This document shows positions 59,024 through 64,000 of a DNA stretch of 64,000 nt, piece by piece. Below the pieces are notes generated by a model. That model had not been told where the DNA came from. It did no database searches and was given only the letters and a program-made list of their open reading frames with translations. Position 1 is the stretch's first letter. Each line of letters opens with the position of its first letter. Position numbers and translations under genes: made by a program. Source of the DNA: Agelas oroides (Eukaryota; Porifera; Demospongiae; Agelasida; Agelasidae); contig OX422183.1 of NCBI GenBank assembly GCA_949130485.1, positions 22,985,702 to 23,049,701 of the forward strand. Direction: 5' to 3'.

Positions 59024-59468
59024 AAGCCTCGTTCCCAGGCCTCCCCCGTTTTCGTTCTTCCGTTTGCATAATACACGCAAGCGGAAGAGCGCGAAAAACG
59101 GGGAAGGCCTGGGAACACTCATCACGTGAATGACGTCAGGTGGACGCGAGGTGGACGTAGGGGGGGGGCGGTGCCCGACTACAAGTACGGGCGCAATAAA
59201 CTTGAGAGCGAATTTCTTACCGGTGTAGCGGAGTACTCGCAATCTTGTGAACGTCTGGGGTCTTGCCTGGCGATAGAGCGCTCGATGATCAAGTCTAATA
59301 CGTTATTTACGTTATTCATGTATTTGAGTGCGAACCCTTCTCCCCCCCCTACGTCCACCTCGCGTCCACCTGACGTCATTCACGTGATGAGTGTTCCCGC
59401 TTGCGTGTATTATACTGAACGCAAATCGAAGAACGAATACGGGGGGGGGGCCTGGGAACGAGGCTACA
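59024..59468. mobile_element. Foldback element with perfect inner inverted repeats and CRE sites
   Basis: The outer ends are GCCTCGTTCCCAGGCC and its inverse GGCCTGGGAACGAGGC. The inner arms 59111-59168 and 59341-59397 are inverse and essentially perfect over about 57 bp, each with a palindromic TGACGTCA. The loop (59169-59340) contains an exon-like minus-strand ORF, 59221-59319 (MNNVNNVLDLIIERSIA then a GTAAGAAA donor, phase 0). Confidence 0.7.
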
Positions 59469-59526
59469 GTTGATGCTCTCCAGCGTGAGCAGAAATAGGC
59501 TAAAACTAGTAGCATGCACAACATGT

Positions 59527-60982
59527 TTGGGGCGAGCGTGAGCGAGGTATATAAGATTATAAGGTGTCAGTTTGACTTGAAGATTGATAATTTGATACGA
59601 AATAAAAAAGAAACAAATGGTTGTAAAACATCCAACTCTGACGGCACTCTTGGAAGGCTATTTGCAAATGACACCACATCCTGAGGTAGGTTGATCACAT
59701 GGCCTGTGTACCCATACTGACCGAGTGGTAGTCGATAAATGGACATTATTGGCATGACAGCAGACACAAGCGTTTCTTCAACTTGTGTAAGCCCCTATAT
59801 TGTACAAGAGATGTAAGAATGTAATAACTAAGCTAACGCTAAATAATGCATACTTTGTGAGTAATTTTCAGGGGGTATTACCTGTAATTGTGGTGGAACT
59901 GGTCCAGGAATCATATTGTTGGCTGCTGAATACAGCTTAGGGATTCGCTTGTCCCGACCACAGCGAGCACACTCTGTGCTGTTTGCTGACATTGCCAGAT
60001 TAGGGAACCGCTCTAAGCATGAAGTGCATACGTAGAATTCCAAAGATGCTAGCTTAGAGTGAAAGTTTATCATCTTGGAGTGAACTACAAGTTGTTCAAA
60101 GAGAGGTACATCAAGGTTCACGTCTCTCTGCTGACGATGCCCTTGTCTATCTAGTTGCAGGCTTGAATGTCTGGCCTCAGGAGTCTCTGCATAATTTGTA
60201 CAATCACATGCACTCATACATTTTTAGCTAATTTACTATACAATCTACATATATATCACTTACCACAGGCTCTGTTGCTTTGGTGAGCAGCAGCATCCTG
60301 CTGGCGACGTGCCTGTCTGACCTCAGGAGTCTCTGTGTGGTAAATATTTAGCTGTAATTTGAAACAAACCTGACTTGAAACAGTCTGTTACTTACCAGAG
60401 GCTCTACTGCTTTGGTGGTAAGCAGCATCCCACTGGAGGCGTGTCTGTGTGATCTCAGGAGTCTCACTGTCTCTTCTGAGCTGCTGGGCTGCCCTATTGG
60501 CATCCATTTGTGCCTGTCTACTTTCCCGACTTCCTACACGAAAAAAAAGGGTAAACGTTATCTAAAGCGCATGCTAGCCACGCCATCAGAGTATGTTACC
60601 TGCTCTTTTGCGTGCCCTGTATCTTTCTCTGCGTCTGTTCAGCCTGGCTTCGCTCTCTTCAACTGTTTCTCGAGCTCTTGCTTGTCGCTCTCGCTCGCGC
60701 CTTCTTTGAAGCCTTTCCTGCTTGCGTTGATTCTCTTCACTATCCATTTAGAATATCGATGGATCACAAATACTCACTTGGAGCTAGGCTTTCTAAGTAC
60801 CTCTGAGATTAGTCTGTATTATCTACGCTCTGACGAATGAGAGTAACCATAGTAACATATACTGCCACGTGGAAAAAATGAAACGCATGCGCCGTTGCCA
60901 CGCCGTACGCCGGTCGATCCAGACAGACAGACAAAGTCCACGTTGACATCACTAGGTAGGGGCTCGCTCACGCTCGCCCCAA
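59527..60982. mobile_element. Element bounded by 20-bp inverted repeats around a Helitron-type gene fragment
   Basis: TTGGGGCGAGCGTGAGCGAG at 59527-59546 is repeated in inverse at 60963-60982. All exons of the DUF6570-type gene fragment lie between them. Helitrons normally lack terminal inverted repeats, so either this is another kind of carrier or the motif is an unrelated dispersed repeat. Confidence 0.4.
59567..60747 (-). pseudogene. Truncated Helitron-type gene, N-terminal part with DUF6570-like region
   Basis: Five exons join in frame: 60600-60747 (MDSEENQRKQERLQRR, charged coiled coil), 60396-60533, 60264-60332, 59882-60186 and about 59567-59794. Exons 2 to 4 each carry a copy of an ETPE-x-RQA-R module, ending DAAAHQSNRA, so short exons encode tandem repeats. 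Exon 4 has a zinc-binding-like C..C...C..C (CTSC, CARCGRDK) and KLYSAANNMIPG. Exon 5 has LTQVEETLVSAVMPIMS, YRLPLGQYGYTGHVIN and PSELDVL. This is the region found upstream of Helitron helicase-like domains in animals. After DVL the match stops and the frame ends 18 codons later, so the Rep/helicase part is missing. Confidence 0.65.
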
Positions 60983-61003
60983 TGACAGCGCAGTTGGTAT
61001 TTG

Positions 61004-61122
61004 CTAGCCTCGAACCCAGGCTTTCCGTTCCGGATTTTGTCTCGCAGCTTTGGAGAAAAACCCGATTTTTCTCCAAAGCTGCGAGACAAAATCCGGAACG
61101 GAAAGCCTGGGTTCGAGGCTAG
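61004..61122. repeat. Perfect 57-bp palindrome (hairpin) with 5-nt loop
   Basis: 61004-61060 and 61066-61122 are exact inverse copies, with CCCGA between. The outer end CTAGCCTCGAACCCAGGC is a variant of the dispersed TAGCCTCGTTCCCAGGC foldback ends, so it is a small MITE-like member of that family. Confidence 0.95.
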
Positions 61123-61294
61123 GTATTTGCACTACTGTCAGTATCCCACACTTGAGTTTAAGTTTGCCAGGGTAAGTTAGATCTATTACTTTTGTACATG
61201 TTCTGAAAACTTGGCACGTAAACAATTTGGGTGCTGTAATAATTTATTGAATCAGTATGAGCCTGCTATAGGCCATCACGTGTACATACAATAA

Positions 61295-62596
61295 TCATTG
61301 TGTTCTTGTCCCCAGTCCCATCCATCTTCTCCTTTTGTCCATCACCTTCCTTAGGTAGCTTTTCACACTGCTGTCTATCCTCTCCCCTCCCTCCATGTCC
61401 ATATCTTCCCCTAGCAGCACTTTAACTTTATCTTCTTCTTCCAGCCATCCCCATCCTTCGCCCAGTCCACACTCTGATTCCATCAACTCCCACAATTGTT
61501 CTCTTTCACTTCTTTATGCTGTACATCTTAGCAGAACATGCTCTATACTTTCTTCTTCTCCCTCGCTACACATCACACACTGTCTAGCCTCGTCTTTGTT
61601 CTTCCATCCTCCCACCTCTGCCCTCAGACCTGCTGATCTGGTTCTGAATCTAAACTTGAGCCTGGGCCCTCTCCTATCTCCAGGGTCATTTACATACTTC
61701 TCTTCCTCCAGCTGCTTCTTCACTGCTGCATATAGGTCCAGGGTCTTCTTACTCTGCACTTCCTCTGTCCATCTTTGCTCGCATTTCCTCTTCCTTGCCT
61801 TTCTATCTGGAATGCAGGTGTTCTCATCAACCTCCTCCTCATCTGCATACTTTCTCAGCACTTCCTTCATCTCTTTCCACCATGGTAAGTTCTCTGCTAT
61901 ACTCACTTCATACATCTTCTTTGTCAACCTGGTTTCGTCCATCCTCCTCAATCTACCAAGGTATCTCATCATCTGGTCTTCACTCCTCTCTGTCATCTTC
62001 CTCCACCCAAGCTCTCCCATCACTGCACATGATGCCACTGTTCTACTTGCTCCCAGTATCTTCCTGCCCACTTGTTCCTGTACTGCATCCAGCTTCTTCT
62101 GTTGTGCCTTGGTCCCCTTCCAGCTAACCTCTACTGCAAAATTCACTGTTGGTAGGCCCATAGACTCCCATATGGCAGCCCCTCGCTCAGTCTCCATCAC
62201 TCCGTTAACTCTCCCCATCCATCCCACTCTCTGGTTAGCCTCTACTGCTCTTTCTATTCTCTTTTCCATGTGTGTGTTCCCCTTCAGTTTTGCATCCATC
62301 CACACTCCCAGGTATTTGAACTCCTCAGTCTCCTCCATTTCTTTGCTGCCCAACCACCATTTTCGCTTTTCCCTTCTCTGTCTCCCTGCTATCACCATGA
62401 CCTTGCTCTTCTTCTCATTGAACTTGAATCTCCACTTCCTGCTGTATGCATCCGCCTTGTCTAACATTCTGCCCATTCCCTCCTCTGACTCAGCCACCAC
62501 TGCCATGTCATCTGCGAACATCAGCATACCACAGTATGCCTCCTCCACCCTCACTCCGTCACCACTGTCTTCTAACTCATTTACAAGGGCCAGTCT
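61295..62596 (-). pseudogene. LINE reverse transcriptase, C-terminal part
   Basis: From about 62596 the frame reads ALVNELEDSGDGVRVEE, then GMLMFADDMAVVAES, the RT catalytic motif in its FADD form, then the thumb and linker (EEFKYLGVWMDAKLKGN), and a C-terminal CVMC...EHVLLRC zinc-knuckle-like motif. An in-frame TAA at 61514-61516 follows RCTA; beyond it the same frame continues to a natural stop at 61295 after GLGTRTQ. An AATAAA lies at about 61243-61248 on this strand. The element is inactive. Confidence 0.85.
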
Positions 62597-62968
62597 TTGA
62601 ATGAGTGCTTGATGAACGGATCAGAGCAGTGGCAGAAGAAATGGAAGCACAGGGAGGGTTCAGGAAAGGAAGAGGATGTGCAGACCAGATCTTCGTACTG
62701 AGGAGCTAAGGAAGAAGCAAGGGCTTAAAACAGTGATAGCATTCTTAGATGTGAGGAAGGCGTATGACACTGTGTGGAGAGAAGGCCTGTGGAAGAAGAT
62801 GAGAGGGTACGGAATAGCAGAGAAGCTGGTAAAGTGGTGCCAATTGTTCTATAAGAGGGTGGAGGCAGCAGTTATAACAGGGCACGGGATGACGCAGTGG
62901 TTCGAGGTGGAGGGAGGTCTACGGCAGGGAAGTGTGCTCAGCCCTCTGCTGTACTCCATCTTCATGAT
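62597..62968 (+). pseudogene. Inverted middle segment of the LINE reverse transcriptase
   Basis: On the opposite strand to its flanks, this segment encodes LDERIRAVAEEMEAQGGF, RKGRGCADQIFVL, then after a frameshift near 62690 AFLDVRKAYDTVW and GLRQGSVLSPLLYSIF, that is RT motifs 3 to 5. These are exactly the motifs missing between the two minus-strand parts, so this is an inversion of about 370 bp within one element. Confidence 0.8.
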
Positions 62969-64000
62969 TTCCCAACTGTACAGCTCAGAGCAATCCCCCG
63001 ATAGTTGTCTAATTCCTCTCTGTCACCATCTTTGAACACCGGTACTATCAGACTCCTGCGCCACTCCTGAGGATACTCCTCCAGCTCTGTAAAGCTATTG
63101 AACAGCGCTCTCATTGAACTGATCATCTTCTCCCCTCCGAACATCTCATTCAATACCCCATCTGGGCCAGCTGCCTTTCCCCTTTCTAAGTCCCTCAGTG
63201 CATATAGAATCTCCTCTATGCTGATCCTGTCCACATTCCCAGTCATGGCCTCCACCTCCATTTCTCCCCCTTGGTCTTCCTGCTCAGTATGCCGTCCTGC
63301 ACCTACGCTTTTCCCCAACTCCTCCCAGTACTTCCTTAGTCTCTCCTTCACATCTTCTGGATCCGTGAGCAGGTCTCCCTCATGGTTCTTACTTTCCATT
63401 ATACACCCTGACCTTTTCTTTCCTCGTCTCTTCAAATCTGACCAGAAAAGCTTACACTGGGTGCCCCCATTCTCTTGAATGAATCTTAGCGTTCTTGCTC
63501 TATCCTCCTCCTTCTTCCGCCTGATTACCTTCTTGACCACACGTCTCTTGCTCTTGTACTCTTTCCCAATTTCACTCCTGCTCCTGCCATCTCTTTGGGC
63601 CCTTCTAAGAAATCTACACGACCGCCGTCTCTCCTCAATTGCTGCCTCTATCTCATCATCCCACCAACTCTTCGCTCTTGCAGGCATTACCTTCTTTAGT
63701 CTTATTCCCCTCTCAGCCGCTGAGGTCACTCTCCTCTTCCACTTTTCCCACACTACCTCCACTATCTCTCCATGATCAGCCCTGCTTGCTGTGGCCTCCT
63801 TCACCCAATCCTCCCACCCCTCCATATGCTCTGTTACTGCTGCTTGGTATTCACTCCAATCTTCTTTTCCATCTACTTTCCACTTCCACCTTGCATCTTC
63901 TGCATCTTCTGGTTTTGAAAGTTTGGGTCTGCCCATGTCCACTTCCAGCTTCAGCACACAGTGATCTGAGCCTACATCCATTTGCCCCTCATCATCCACC
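62969..64000 (-). pseudogene. LINE ORF2 N-terminal part (endonuclease end, linker, RT start), runs off right edge
   Basis: The open frame reads DVGSDHCVLKLEV (the SDH motif at the end of an EEP/APE endonuclease domain), then a charged linker (RRSCRFLRRAQRDGR), then RISIEEILYALRDLERGKAA, GPDGVLNEMF, SLIVPVFKDGDREELDNY and RGIALSCTVGK, the first RT motifs. The frame is intact through about 340 codons and breaks at the inversion. The rest of the endonuclease lies beyond 64000. Confidence 0.85.

Noticed and set aside
61395-62600. 401-codon plus-strand ORF, Ser/Pro/Leu-rich
   Set aside because: It is the antisense shadow of the LINE RT frame, which has clear FADD and zinc-knuckle motifs on the minus strand.

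Overview
The window is animal (eukaryotic) genomic DNA. It is AT-rich, its genes are split into short exons with GT-AG introns, the exons are mostly symmetrical phase 1-1 modules, and the introns are packed with minisatellites, foldback elements, tRNA-derived repeats, LINE, Penelope-like and Helitron-type debris. No bacterial signals (operons, Shine-Dalgarno sites) are present. The domain content (signal peptide, Ig-like, fibronectin III, Sushi, TM, ankyrin) and compact gene spacing suggest an early-branching metazoan. A sponge is my best guess, but that is inference from style and not proof.

The core of the window is a family of single-pass receptor-like genes. Four lie head-to-tail on the minus strand: gene A (about 44-10961), B (15627-19124, a pseudogene), C (22035-28687) and D (36771-42519). 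A fifth relative, gene E (52032-54914), lies on the plus strand and is complete (7 exons, 486 codons in one frame). All share a signal-peptide exon ending in phase 1, a Cys-rich Ig-like exon, a two-exon FN3 domain split in phase 0, a single-exon FN3-like domain and a TM exon. The C-terminal ends differ. Gene A adds a Sushi exon and, by splice phase, seems to run into cytoplasmic ankyrin repeats encoded one per 99-nt exon. Genes C and D have a short Thr/Pro stalk, and C carries two alternative TM exons. Gene E has a cytoplasmic tail with a YEEI motif that matches the Src-family SH2 optimum. Three of the TM or FN3 exons in the family appear to use GC rather than GT donors.

Region by region: 1-5000 holds ankyrin exons, one cut in two by a 1.7-kb insertion, plus SINE-like repeats. 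5400-10961 holds the gene A ectodomain. 11000-20600 holds a duplicated and decaying copy (gene B), a small tandem duplication with a filled/empty transposon site, and a plus-strand TM-exon relic. 22000-30560 holds gene C, its upstream region and a 1-kb foldback element in an intron. 30571-36130 is a repeat-rich tandem duplication without genes. 36771-43130 holds gene D and its upstream region. 43200-51550 holds repeats, a possible orphan first exon (44329-44431), a hairpin-array foldback element and LINE and Penelope-like remnants. 52032-54914 is gene E. 55000-61122 holds foldback elements (two with exon-like cargo), a DUF6570/Helitron-type gene fragment and a perfect 57-bp palindrome. 61295-64000 is a dead LINE with an internally inverted reverse-transcriptase segment, cut by the right edge.

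Exon calls come from reading splice signals and phase by eye. No expression data or searches were available.
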